Source of the DNA: Icerya purchasi
Lineage: Eukaryota > Arthropoda > Insecta > Hemiptera > Monophlebidae
Assembly (NCBI GenBank): GCA_039619475.1
Contig: CM077116.1
Location: 382,316,760-382,380,759, forward strand
DNA: 64,000 bases
Reading direction: 5' to 3'
Shown here: in pieces, positions 23,301 to 36,863 of the stretch
Position numbering within the stretch: the first letter of the stretch is position 1
Layout of the letters: each line of letters opens with the position of its first letter
Notes under the pieces: model-generated
The model's database searches: none
What the model saw: the letters and a program-made list of their open reading frames with translations, nothing else
Told to the model about the DNA's origin: nothing
Translations under genes and position numbers: made by a program

Positions 23301-25986
23301 AATGTTTTTTCAGTGCACACTTTAAAACGTTTTTCCATTAATAATTACACGAATAGGTTAATAAAGCGGTATACGGCAAATGACCGGTTGATAATAATCA
23401 TGCCGAGGGCGTGTCCTATTCTCACGCAGAGCAGTGGCTTAATTTATTCGAAGCAAATTAATTTAATATTTACACAACACGCTGTTAAAAGCGTCGGCGC
23501 ACAGATTTTTCGTGTGAGATTATGATGGGAATTAAACGAACGAACAAAGCAATAAATCTTCGACAGTAAACATCCTAGCGGACGCTTATTAATAGACTCA
23601 TCTGTCGTCAGAGTTCATTTTAATTAGCCGTGTTATTTGTTAGAAGCGCACAGGCCCTATCGATCTGCCGAACACGCTGCTCCAACTTTCTCACACTGAA
23701 CCTAGCTGATTGCGTTGTATATTCCAATCGATCAAGCTCGGACGGTTGCCCGATTTGAAACGGCTAAAATTAAATAATTCTCTGTCGCCGGGACACGATC
23801 TGCCCAATGTCGCACGTACAATTACCAAAGGGCTCGGTTAATCAACGTATCACTAATCATTATGTTGCCGAAAGGGTGCATCGCACCTGCTTCCATTCGC
23901 AACCTCGCGCCATAGTCGTCGATTGTCATCGCCTCTGTATAATTTTTTCGAATAAATTGCGTCGGAGAAATGAATGACGTTAATGTGTTTTAGAACGACT
24001 TCATTTTAAACGGGCCTCTCGCGGAAGATTCATTCTTTCAATATCACACAGCCGGAATCGTTAGGTTTTGTATTTGATTAAAGCTGTGCCCACAATATTC
24101 GCGGTGGTCTTCAGGTTTTATTACGCCGGAACATAGTATTATAAATCAGGGTGAGGCAAAATGTTTTTGGCCCGACCGCAGTCTGGCCCTAATAATACTA
24201 TCGGCTACCTTCTTTACACGAATTAAGTTTATATCACTTTTGCATTCCCTTTACAATATACAATGAGCGTTTTTCAAATATTGATAGCATTAAAAATTAT
24301 CATCACTCGCTGCAAGTGTGAGACGAGTCGGAAATACGGTTTTTAAAAGAAGGTATAAGAAAATAATATTTAATTGAAAAAAAAAATGATCGTTAATCTA
24401 GCGTTTAAATTTTATTCGGTGAGGAGAATACGGCAGATTTTTAGTTCAAATAATGTTTAATAGCGTATTTTTCTGGGTTTTTTTTATTATTAATTTTTTT
24501 CGGCATTATGAGGATTAATTGAAATTTTTTTTTGGCAACGATGGTTCCAGAGAACTAAATCCAAAAAAAAAAAAAAACGCGGTACTTAAAAGTGTGATGT
24601 TTTTATAGAATACAAAATTCCTTTTTTACCTTTTGTTTTATATAATAATTTTGACCAGATTCCGAAAAAAAATATTTTTCTGAACTACCTGTGTTTCGAT
24701 GCAACTTCGATTGATAGCGGAAGATAGATGCAGTATAACGTTAACTGCGTGTGGTGAATTTCAGTTATTTATTTGTTAAAAAGTAAGTAATTTTTCTCTA
24801 ATTAATATCCGTAATATTGCTTTAAAACAAACCCGATTTTGTAATGTGAATTTAAAATGATATTTCATTTTCACGCTGCTTTTTCCTTATTTTGTAAAAT
24901 TTTTGCATTTTCAAATTTTACGCTAATCATTTTTTTTCTTCTTTTTCTCGTTTACATGTTTTTTTAGTTTATTTTTAACGGTTAGCAAAATGCTAAATTG
25001 ATCTGGATGAAATTCGGTTTCAGAGACCCGCTGTGCTTCCTCTGCGAAAGAAAGTCTCTGCACTTTTTTCATTACTAGCCCCCCTAAAAGCGGCTCAAAA
25101 CTGTTTTTTTTTTTTTTTTGTCATAACGATTACTCCCGTTGCTTTTAAATTGGAAAGTGAAAGGTACGCTAATGCCAATATGCTAGGGTAAATGATATAA
25201 TGCTAATTTTACGACGATTAAATGTACAAATAAAACGTTTACTCGCGTATAAATTACTTTTTTAAAAATTTTCACATTTTAAAAAAAAATCATGATGATC
25301 AAGATACCGCGCCCGAGTGTGCGATAAACCGTATTCGGTGTGTTCGTCTGGTGAATTTTAATAAACGATTAATTTTATAAAAAGGTTTTTAATTTCTGAA
25401 ATACTACGTTTTTAAAGAGAAAAATTAAACAAAAAAATGAACGAACGACGTAGCCGAAGCGCGTAGAAGCTCCGGATAAATCGAATTCCGGGAAATGAAC
25501 TAGCGGATCTAGAAGCCCATTTAGGGGTCGTACTCGGTGCGTGAGTTTTTCACTTGATAAAACTAAAACTAATAAACAATCGGTATATTAATGAATGGGC
25601 GGAAGAAAAAAAAAACACATTTTCACAACCAAAAAATCGACCACTAAACCATGTCGGTACTGAACCAACGGTCAGAATATACAGCTACCTATTAATAGAA
25701 CATCAAATAAAGAATCACGATTATTACAACGAGCACATCTTCTCCTACACTTGTCAATAATGTGACACCAAATTGCCACTAGCGTACACATTTTAACGGA
25801 ATTGGGAATCGGACGCTGCTCGCCCAAGCCCAATAACATCGCTTCCTGAATCATTGAGTAACTCTACTCTACACCCGAGAGATTGATGAGTCCTCTCTGA
25901 AAGTTAATAACCGCAGTAGTCAATGACAGTAATCGTTTATACCCCCCCAAAGAAAGAGAAAAATGAAGAAAATAATAATAATAATG

Positions 25987-26031
<45 letters not shown>

Positions 26032-26079
26032 TATAATAATAATATATAATAATAATAATAATAATAACATATAATAATA

Positions 26080-26134
<55 letters not shown>

Positions 26135-27502
26135 GAGGATCGTGTAAGAATCTGAGTCTCTCTTTTCTCTCTGTTCCGCTGTTCTTGGGCCAATGTCCAT
26201 GTTGACGAACCCATTTAAAAAAAAAATAAAATAAAATAAAATAATAATGGAAATAATAGGAATATTAAAATAATTTTTTAATAAGTGTAATCACGCCACC
26301 AATAAATTTCTTTTTCGAAACTAGCGATGATTCCCCCTATTATTTAACGTTACGAATGCGGAACCTACTTTGACACCCATTACGGTCTCCAAAAAACAAC
26401 CCTGAGGCTGCCGAACCAACTTCAGAACTCACCGGGCTAAATAAATTACAAAGCTCGAGTAATGCGAAGAAATGCATTATTATTGCAATTAAAAGGTACC
26501 TTTTTTTTTTTTTTTTCTATTTTATCTATATATATATATATATATGTATACGAAATTAGGAAAGGATGAAAGTTTACTCGTATGAAATACAAAATGATCG
26601 TTAACTAAAAAGAGAACCCGCTGCGCAATTTAACAAATTATTAATAGACTTTTGAAAAGTACGTTTCAACTTTTCTTGGTGGATGTTAAAACTTTTCTAC
26701 GGGTTGTATAACGAAGACGGTGGTAAAAATATTAAATTCGTTTTTCGTAAGAACTATTAAAAAAAATTATTTTTTAAGAAAAGTATACAAGAGTATAATT
26801 GAATTACATTGAGTTAATACGAATAATTTAAATTTAAACTAAAAATGTAAACAAAAAATAAATTTTTAAATTAATACCGTATTTGCGATTTTTTCGTTTT
26901 TTTAAGAAAAAGGGGAAATTTAAGCTTTTCCACGAATCTTTATTCCAGCGTTATATCGCTAGAAGTTTAAATAACTTTCAGTATTTCACTATCGTAAATT
27001 ACCGACTACTTTTAAGAATCACTTTTTCGTTCTTCTGACAACAACAACCAATTTACTTTTTCTCGAAACGACTACATAAGATTTTGTCGGAATATGTAAT
27101 GAAATCACATTCACTTCCTGCTTCGTTCACTATTGATGCGGATTTGTTATTACGATGCACTCAATTTCTCTCGCGACTGATCACAATTTGCAATTTTGAA
27201 AATTTGGATTTTGTTGAATTCTTTGCTTTTTTCTTTTCCTTTTCAAAGCATTCGTTGTGTCGTGAACGCTGCCGACCGTAAAGAATACATTTATTCAAAC
27301 GATCTAAACATTCGAGTATTACGATGATATATTCTACAAAAAGGATTACTTCGTCCGGATTACTTTTGTAAAATATAATAAATTGCCATTTTTTATACTG
27401 TCAGTATTAAATTAAAATAGATTTTAAATAATTATTTATCCAGTTTTTGTTGTTTTTTTTTTTAATATTCCGAAAAGCGCCGGATTTTTACATAGATTTT
27501 AA

Positions 27503-27543
<41 letters not shown>

Positions 27544-30500
27544 GAATTTTACTAGTACATTCGCTGAATTTTTGAAATACCGGTCATTATTCGTAAATAT
27601 TAAAGAACCGTTAATATCAAAGGTCTCCTCTATAATCTGATTTTTTTTGTAGTATCCATTTTCTTCATCCTTTTCAATTTTACCACTTTGTATTTTTTAC
27701 GCGTTATACTTTTTTTCTCCTGTAACGGGATTGTTTCGCCACGAAAATAATTGAAAATGATAATGGCGGTGCAGCATAATAAGATTTCTAAAATTTTTAT
27801 TATTCATATTATCTCTTTTTTTTTTTTCGCTTTTCTTCATTACAATGCGAACAAATCGTGTAGTCAATGTTAAAATGAACAAAAAGGTATACACAGTTCA
27901 AAAAGATTACGGGATAAAATTATGAGAGAGATAACTGGCAATTTTTTAAAACGAACTAACCGATTCTAAAGTGAAATAATTAAGAGGGGGAGGGGTTAGT
28001 TATTATTTCGTAAACTGCCGGATAATGAAGCTTCCAAATTTTTCAGAATTTGTGTCGGAAATCAGTTGTAAAAATTTGACGTTTTTTCGGAATAATATAT
28101 AATTCGATAGTAATAGTTTCGAGAATGCCTTTTTGTGAATTTTTAGCACGAATTAAAACCGAAAAATAATGCGATAATAACTAGGTTCGATGACGATAGT
28201 AATTTATCTGCCGGAGGAACTCGGAATTGTTCCTACGTGTGTTACGCTTCACGTAAGGATAACAATTAGTGGTGTGAGAGATTATATTTTTATAACATAA
28301 AACACACCAGCGGGGTTCTTTTCGACTATTATTACTAGTATCGTTATTCGTAAATAACTTTTCGTAATTATGCTATACTAGTGTAGACTGCGTTTCTATG
28401 ATATACAGACTGATTTTAATTAAGACTAATAGGCCGCTCTATATACCATATTAAAAATAAAAAAAAAAAAAAAAAAACATAAAGAAATAAAAATCTCCGT
28501 TTGTTTTGTATCTCTGTTGGCCAAAGTTAGAAAAAAAATTTACGACCTTGAATTTTTTCCCAGAACAAGGTGGAAAACCTTCTTCTCTGTTCCGACTAAC
28601 TTCGAAAATGCAACGTAGAAAAAGTTTTGTTATTCATTTGCACGTCTAGGCCGTTGTTCCGTATAAAATACGGAAAATATTGCATTTACACGGTCACACA
28701 AGGTATCAAACTCGCCATGATATACATCCGGAAAGTAAAAAACGTTGGCAGTTCATCAAGTTTAGCGACGACACAGGTGACCAAGTTATCAGGGAAAATT
28801 GAACGATGAAAGATTATCGCATAAGTGATGAATAAAAGAAGAGTATCTTGAACCGACTGGATGTAAAGAGGCGGAGAATTTGGACTAGACAGAAGGAGCT
28901 GTAAGCAGGAAAAGTAATTGCATGAAATTTTCCATAGTTTCCTCATTGCCATTATTTACATTCAATGAGACGAGAGAAATCCCGATGCAACGGTAATTAA
29001 AGAAATTAAGGGAGGTATGAAATAATTAAATGGATAGGGAAAGAAACGGACAAATGACGAATTGGAAGAAGCATGAAACTAGGAGAGAGTAATGAAACTA
29101 GAAGGAGCGACAGTTTCTCAGATATAGTTCATGTCCGGAGAGGATGAACAACGATGGTTTCGTTAAAATTACACCGCACATGGTCGTGTAAGCTGATTAT
29201 CTTTCGTTTTGCATTTCTTCTGGTTATTTTATTGTTTGTATATATTTTTTTTCTATTGATGGAGTGCACTCTACCGATTAAAAAAGAATTACCTAATGTT
29301 TATCTGAAATTCTAAAAAAAAACACATCGAATACAAGTCTGAACTTTTTTTTTTTTTTTTTTCTGTTTGGGCGCGTGAACTATGAATATTGACCCGGCGC
29401 ATGTGGAATTTGTAGGAATGTTAATATGCAGCATTGGGAAATATGTACCTACTACCCGAACGAAGTTACGCCACGGTAGCTGGCTCAATTATTGGGTACA
29501 AAGAATTTTTTTTTCTCGGAAACTAGATTAAACCGTACTGCTGCGAATTAAAAAAAATCAAGAATGCAGAACCAGCCGGCCGGGAAAAGAATCGACAAAC
29601 CTGAATAATTTCAGAAATGGGATTACCGCTGCCTTTTTTTAACTTTTTAATGCGATCATTTACCGATGTTTCTATTGGAATTAAAAAAATTAAACCAATT
29701 TTTCGAAAACAAATAAACAGTTTTTATTTGTTTAGAGTTTTCTTATTTAATTTCTCAACAAGGGCTTATTTTCGAATTTTACGCGAATAACACTAACGAG
29801 TAGTACACGCTGGGCAGTTGCGCAGCTCATTGATGACGCGTTAGCAGTTCGTGCGCCAAAATGCATAAGTCTACGATTTTGGGAGCTTAAGCAGAAGAAC
29901 ATGGAACTCTACATTTGATTTTTTTTTGTTTTTCCTTACACTGCGCGACACCCACTCTCTTTATTTCTCTCCATTTCGTTCTAATCCGTTTGTTCATTTT
30001 AAATAAATTTTTAGGAGTTATTTCCCTTGGTTGATGCCCCCGGTCCTCTAAAAAAAAAAGTTAAAATGTACGATCTAATTTACTTGAATTCGACGTTATG
30101 CAATTCATTAATCATTAAGCAGTTCTCTGTTAAAAAATATTATAAAACAGGATAGTCGAAAGACGAGCAAAGATACGTGTGTGTTGCATTCCTCCGCAGG
30201 TATTAATAAGTGGGGTGAGTAGAGAAGAAAATTGTTAAAAAATAAAATTCTCGTAATTATTATTATCCGAGAAAAAGTATTGGGATATTTAGCGCGCGTT
30301 TAAATATTTACGCTGGAAATTGCGATAGAGGTGCGATTTGCTGAGAACATAATTACCGCTATACCTATAGTGTGTACTGAACATATGTGTGTGCGTATAC
30401 TACTAGCGTGGATGCGAAGATAAATGGCCTGGCTTGGAAGATCATTATTAAGAAATGCAAAAGGTCGTGACAGAAGTAACGACGATCGTTCGTTCTGGGG

Positions 30501-33331
30501 TAAAGTGTAAAAGATTCACTTTTAGTGTCAAGGTTAGGCAGACAAAAGACGTTAATTTGGCTCTTTCGAAAGACCAAATAACAGCGCGCAGGGGGTTATC
30601 AACGGTGATGACATTGCGCGGTTTATTTGTTGGCCTAATCTCCTGAAGATGATTGCATTCCAATTACCGCGGGTTTTTCCCATCGCGGAAAGATCCAGCA
30701 GAACAAGGGCACTCGACCGCTGCTGGAGCTGATTATTTACATTGCGTGTGAAATAATCCATGCTAGATGACGAGCAGCGGACGGCTGCCGAAGCTGACGA
30801 AAAAACATAATTTTGTCCGCGGTCTAATTAGCCACTTTCCCATTCTATGCTAATTTCTCCGCTAAACCCTGTCGATCATATTCGATTGAGCAACGCGACC
30901 GGCCGTACCTCGCGACCTGCAATTACGCTACTAGAGCAGACTGATCACGGACCGTCCGATAAACTGCGATACGACAGAGTCGGGGCTCCTAATATCAGTT
31001 GTAGCTGATAAAGCGCGATCATAGTAATCATCGACGGGGGGCGTGTAGCTGTTTCGTAAGAAATTTACAATCCGTTACAATATCCGAAATCGGGAGTAGA
31101 ATTATTTTTTCGTAATATTTCCAGGGTCTCCGCTCGGCTTTTGCGCTAAAATAATTCTGGTCAGAGCATCGAAAGCGGTTTCCCTCGCTATTCTTATAAG
31201 TCGCAGATTCTGCGGGCATTTTAGAGAATGGAACGTGTTCGAGCGAACAAGTAGAGAAATAGCTGTGTCCTTCCCCCGAAATTTCGTAAAGCTTTTCTGG
31301 AATTAGTGACAAATAATATTTCGAAATATTACGAAAAAAAGAAAAAACAAAAAAATACCAAGATCGGTTATGTTTTGTTTCTTTCGTTGTTTCGTACGTT
31401 AGACTTAAAATTCAAATTAAAGGAAATTTCAAAATAGAAATCGCTGTGAAGGCGCCACTGAAGGATTAGGCGATTTTTGATAAACGACATTCCGTTGAAC
31501 TCGATTTTTCGCGGTCCAACATTTTCTTTCAAACTTTCCCCATTGTCATCGATCTGAAACTTTACCGAATATTGGGGAAACTATAAAAACTTTCTGAATT
31601 TGTCCACTCGACATTAGATTTTTAATTTATGAGAGTTATTTTCTATCTTGTCTTCGTTTGTTTTTTTTTTTTTTTTTAACTTTAGTCACTTTAAAAGCAA
31701 GTGTCGTAGACACGAGACCTCATCTATCTTCGCCGGAAGAATGAAAATTTTACATTATTCGTCAGTACATTTTACGTAAGCGGGAACATACATTGATGTG
31801 TGTACTCTTTGTAAAACACTTGCAAATTTCTGATGGATATAAAAGAAAAAAGCAAAAACAAATACCGGCGTGTATAATCACGATAATGACTATAGTATAT
31901 AAACATATACAGAATCGATATTTTTAGGATGTTAGCCTGCAAAGCGAAATTTTAAATGTTTCTCACTACTTCTGTGTAAAATATTTTTTTATTTTTTTTA
32001 TTTTCTTTACTTCTATGTAAAATACTTTTTTTATTCGCTTATTTTTTTGGCTTCCAATTACAGATTTACTACAAGTTGAAGAATTTTACCAACAGCGTGG
32101 GAATGATTAAATATAAAAAATAATTTTATTTGAAATAATTTTCTATTTCAGTTCGAGTAATAATGTTATACGCTTCGAATATTTAATCATTAGTTCGGAT
32201 TTTATGTAATCTAAAAGTTTTTATTGCTTTCACTTTTTTTTTTCCTTTTCATATTACATATATCATCGTTTTTTAATATTCTATTCTCTCCGAATTTCGC
32301 TTACAGTTCGTTGATAGCGGTATATCAACATATCGCAAAAATATGAATTTCATATTACGTTGCGAATTTTCACATAGTCCGTTATAATTAGTAACGTGTG
32401 TTGGACTGTGCTTCGAAATGTATGTCGATGCTTTTGATAAGTTTTATGGCTAATATGTAAAGGGGCGTTTAGAAAACGTTAATACAGTTTTTAGTTATAA
32501 ACGTTAATAGCAAAAATTTCCGAAACAGGTATCAGAGTGAAAATTCGAAAATAATCGAAATAGGAGAAAAAGGGGGAAAAATTTAATTATCTTTTAGACA
32601 ATAGTATATTTTAGTAACGTCTTAATGTTGTGATGCGGGTGCCTATACGTTATTTATTACTGAAACAATGATATGGGTACTCCGACAGTAGCTCTTCCCA
32701 TATAACATACAGTTCATTTTTTCTTCGCTTCCTGCCCGCCTCATTTCAGCTGTTTACTTCGCACTAAATCACAGTATATCTTATCCTATCCCGCCAATCG
32801 ATTGCTCCCAGCGCGGGCATCCTGGTTTGGGGAAATAAAAGTTGACAACATTTTTGACCTTCCCTAGGAGACGGAAAATATTTCTTACAAAGTCATTATT
32901 ATTTGTATACCTAAATCATTTTTTTTTTTTTTTTTTTTTTTTTTATCAGTTTCTTTCGATACTTTTTTTTCACTAAATTCACCATCTGTACGACTTTTCG
33001 TTTTTCGATTCCAGTGAAAACTCTTCGACTGACTTTTCCGTCATCAAAATGTTTACCTTATAAACGCTCCCGCTCCTAATTTTGATGTTAAACAATAAAA
33101 TTCTTTAAGACTTGGTCTTGTAGTTAATGTAAATATTGTAAATAATTTTTGGGGCTTTGATCAATGGATCTAATGTCCCCGCTCAAGTTTCACTTAATCT
33201 AGAAGATACATTCTGTCTAGTATTAAGTACATTTTAATATATGTAGTATTTATTTAACGTTAGTCGTTAAGATCGTACTAATATTTAAAAAAAAATAATA
33301 ATAATAATAATAATCCGTGTTATTTTTTCCG

Positions 33332-33374
<43 letters not shown>

Positions 33375-36300
33375 TTTTTAAATTAATTTTTATTTCAAAT
33401 TTAACTGTTTCGATAAAGCTTACAGCATTATTCTGTAAAGAAAACAAATTAGAGGATTACGGCAAAACTATTACAAAGCGGATAACTATAGTGCGGAAAA
33501 ACTCAATATAATACATACGCCGCAAAACAAAAAATAAAACAACACTAGAGATGTCAAAAAAAAATTTACAAGCATCTCAAAAACCAAAAATCGAAGCTGG
33601 AAACGAAATCGTTTATGGGGGAAAATCGAGAAAACGAAATGTAAAGAACGAACGGGTATATCTAAATATATATAGTATGAAAAATTTCAGAGGAAACATT
33701 AGTTATAGAAATTGAAAAATGGTTTAAGTAAAATAACATTGCATGAAGTATTATATATTTTTTTTAAAGAGTATCTGCGTTTTTGCGTCTGAATTTTTTT
33801 TAAAAAGTTAAATCAAATTATAATTCTATTAGGAAATCCGTCGGCGACCGTCCGTAAGAAATATCTTCTGGAAATAATCAATTTACACCAAGAACACAAA
33901 TTAAAAGTTACTGTTTTTTCTATAGATATCATTAATACCATTCGTGCAACAGTGTGATTACAGCGTAAACCGTTTTTATGTGAAAGTTGAATATCGATTA
34001 TGCACACAAAGTCCGCTATATCTCTGTACTAATTTCTTTTAGATAAAAATTTTCAAAACACATGCTAATTAATTTTCCAACTAGTTGCAATTTAAAAAAT
34101 CGTTTTTGCACGCCCAAAAGAAATTTATTATTTAAATAAAATTTAAAAAACCATTATCACGAGATTATAATTTCTTTTACTACATCCAAACCTTTCCCAG
34201 AAAAAAAAAAGAAATAAAAAACATTTTTTTTAAAACTTTTGTCGTTACTGAACATTATGAACGGATGATTAATTTGTTGCTTTTTCCCCTTAAAAACGTA
34301 TTTTAAGAATTAAAATTAATTTTATAAAATCACAACCTAACGACACAAAACGCCGGCTAATCCTTTTTGATGAATTAATTCATCTATTATCAATCGTTCA
34401 AACTGTAACACCATTTTCATTAGTTTTAGCAAACATGTTATTCCATCAATTCAAAAATACCAAGAATACGGAATATACCGGCCTAAATAGTGGAGAGCAC
34501 CGTGTCTATTAATGACGAGAAAATAATAAAAATTCAGAATCAGCCTTATTTATCGAATTTCACGTTTTAAAAATAAAACGAGAAACTACAAAAAAAAAAA
34601 AAAGTAAAAAAACGAAATAAAAATATTTCGTTGTTCGCGACGATCTTTGACGTACCTCCATTTGTATGATCCGTCATGATTGACGCCTTCATTTTCGAAC
34701 TTCACGATCGGTATAGGTGTAGTCGATGGTCCTCCGGCTGGTAGTTCCGCTGCCAACACTGTTTGCGAAATATAAAGGACTAGCGTGCAACACTGAAACA
34801 TAAATTCGGTTCGAAAAATTACTTAACAATTCAATTAATACTAAATAACTTTACATGTATCATAACAACTACCCCGATTATTTATTAAAGAAATTATTTT
34901 AACTGGTTCCGATATTTTTCACCCTATGTACGCAAATCAAGATGCCGGTTAAAGTCATCAATAACTCCCTCTTCTCGCTTCAAAGTGTAGATTCAGGAAT
35001 TTCCCTAATACGAAGTAATTTTCACATCATCTTCATCTTTAATGTAGAGTAGGCTTTTATTTAACGAACAAATGAAATACTAATAATTTTCCACTTTAAC
35101 CGGATTAAAATTGTCGGCAGCTCAACTATAAACGTTAGCGGCCAAATGATTCATCACCAAGCCAAAAAAAAAAAAAAAAAAAAAACTAAAATAGTGTGCG
35201 CGAAGCTACCGGTTTTTCTAATTTCAAAATATACAATTTTAGATTATTTGCCCACTTGTCGGTAGTAGCGGTGTTAAAAATAGTATTTAATAATAGTTTT
35301 TGGAACCTATCTAATAGGGTCTAAGAAAGGTGAAAAAAACAAAAAGAAGAAATACACCACCAGTCTTTGATTATGAAACAAAAATTAGCCATCACAGATG
35401 TTTAACTTTTTTTAATTATCAAATAGCTAATCACTATTATCGACCTACCTAATGAAAAATTTCAACTGCATAATGAAAATTTCGCTTTCGTCGGATTAGA
35501 AATTTATCAGAAATTTTATTATTTGGCGTGAATTTTAATACGCTGCGATACGTATAAGATAGCATTTTTTTCACAATTGTTCCAAATCAGAGATCGCCGA
35601 TTTAAGCCAAAAAGGAAAACATTATACTTGCATAATTTTAGTGTAGCTAGAAAATATCGATTTGTTCAATTAAGATCGTGAAATGGATTCTCCCCTTTTG
35701 AAAGAAGAAACGGTCCTATCACAGTGGAAATGAAAATAAAGAACGGAGATTACGTATAGAAGCTCCACCGGACACAATTACGATGATAGATTAAACAAAT
35801 ATAGTCTACAATTCTAAGAGCAACACACAGCGTATAAATAATATATGCACAAATAAACTAGTAAAAAGAACCGATATTATAAACCCCGAAAATTAAAGCG
35901 CCTTAAAACTGAGTTTCGGGGTTAAAAATTGCTAAATGGTCAAAAACGTTTTTCTGTTCCTCGAATCCCAGAGGAACGGTACGATTTTATAGTGGATAAA
36001 TTATCATCTTATATGTACTTACACAAGTTGATTAGGAAGTCCCGAAACATAGCATGTTCGCATCATTCGTGAACGACGATGTTTCTCACGGTCTTCTGAA
36101 TGTTCTACGCAGTGTAGAAAGCAATTTTCCATTAAGACCTACTACTTCTTCCTACAATTACTTAAAGCAACTTTTGCCACACTGGACAGAGACGTACTCG
36201 TAGTAAAGTTTTTTTTTTTTTTTGTTCAACGGTTCGATAGTAATTACCCAATTTTCCAATCAACATTCGTTTTGTTCTATTTTGGACCGATTTTTTCTTT

Positions 36301-36806
36301 TTAAGTTTTTTTTTCTTTTTTCAGCCAAACCATTATCGAAACTTGTTCCACGAAAAATTCATCCTTATACACTTGGCTTAATTACACAATAAACTCTCGA
36401 CCAAAAGACTAAAACACAAAAGCTAAATGAGTTATTCTGCTTCCTCCGTATCAGTGGACAAAATGTCTTTCAAACTATTCACCGCACGATACATTTAGTC
36501 GCCTGCAATCCGAGACAGATTGTGTGTTTTAAAAATAGGTAGCTGTCCGAATATAGACGACAAATTATTTATCAGCGTACAGATTGAGAATGCCCGCTTA
36601 TTGCCAGGATGGACAGAAAAAAAAAAAAACATAATAAAAACCTTTTACGAAATATGGTTACATTTCCGTAATAATAAATTACCAACTTTTAAATTATTTC
36701 GGTATGATAAATTCACTTAAACCGTGAGAATGACGAGGGGTCAATTGGCTTCTATAAGCATTTTAGAAAAACTAATATTTGACAGTCCCGAAGGCTTTTC
36801 GACAGA

Positions 36807-36863
<57 letters not shown>

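Larger units (their letters stand above)
5745..34655 (-). other. Intron 2 of the cuticular gene (28.9 kb)
   Basis: Phase 2 intron with donor GTACGTC and acceptor TTCCCTTCACAG on the minus strand. It holds several transposon fossils, two inverted-repeat structures and minisatellites, listed separately. Confidence 0.9.

Noticed and set aside
25864..26214. Open frames with long poly-Tyr, poly-Ile and poly-Leu
   Set aside because: Translation of a (TAA)n microsatellite inside a LINE 3' UTR.
30455..30761. Overlapping open frames on both strands in the GC-rich island
   Set aside because: Open frames on opposite strands simply reflect fewer stop codons at higher GC; no splice sites or domains support an exon.
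34601..34655. Continuation of exon 2 past KWR with KDRREQ
   Set aside because: An AG/GTACGT donor ends the exon, and joining to exon 3 restores the RR-1 domain.
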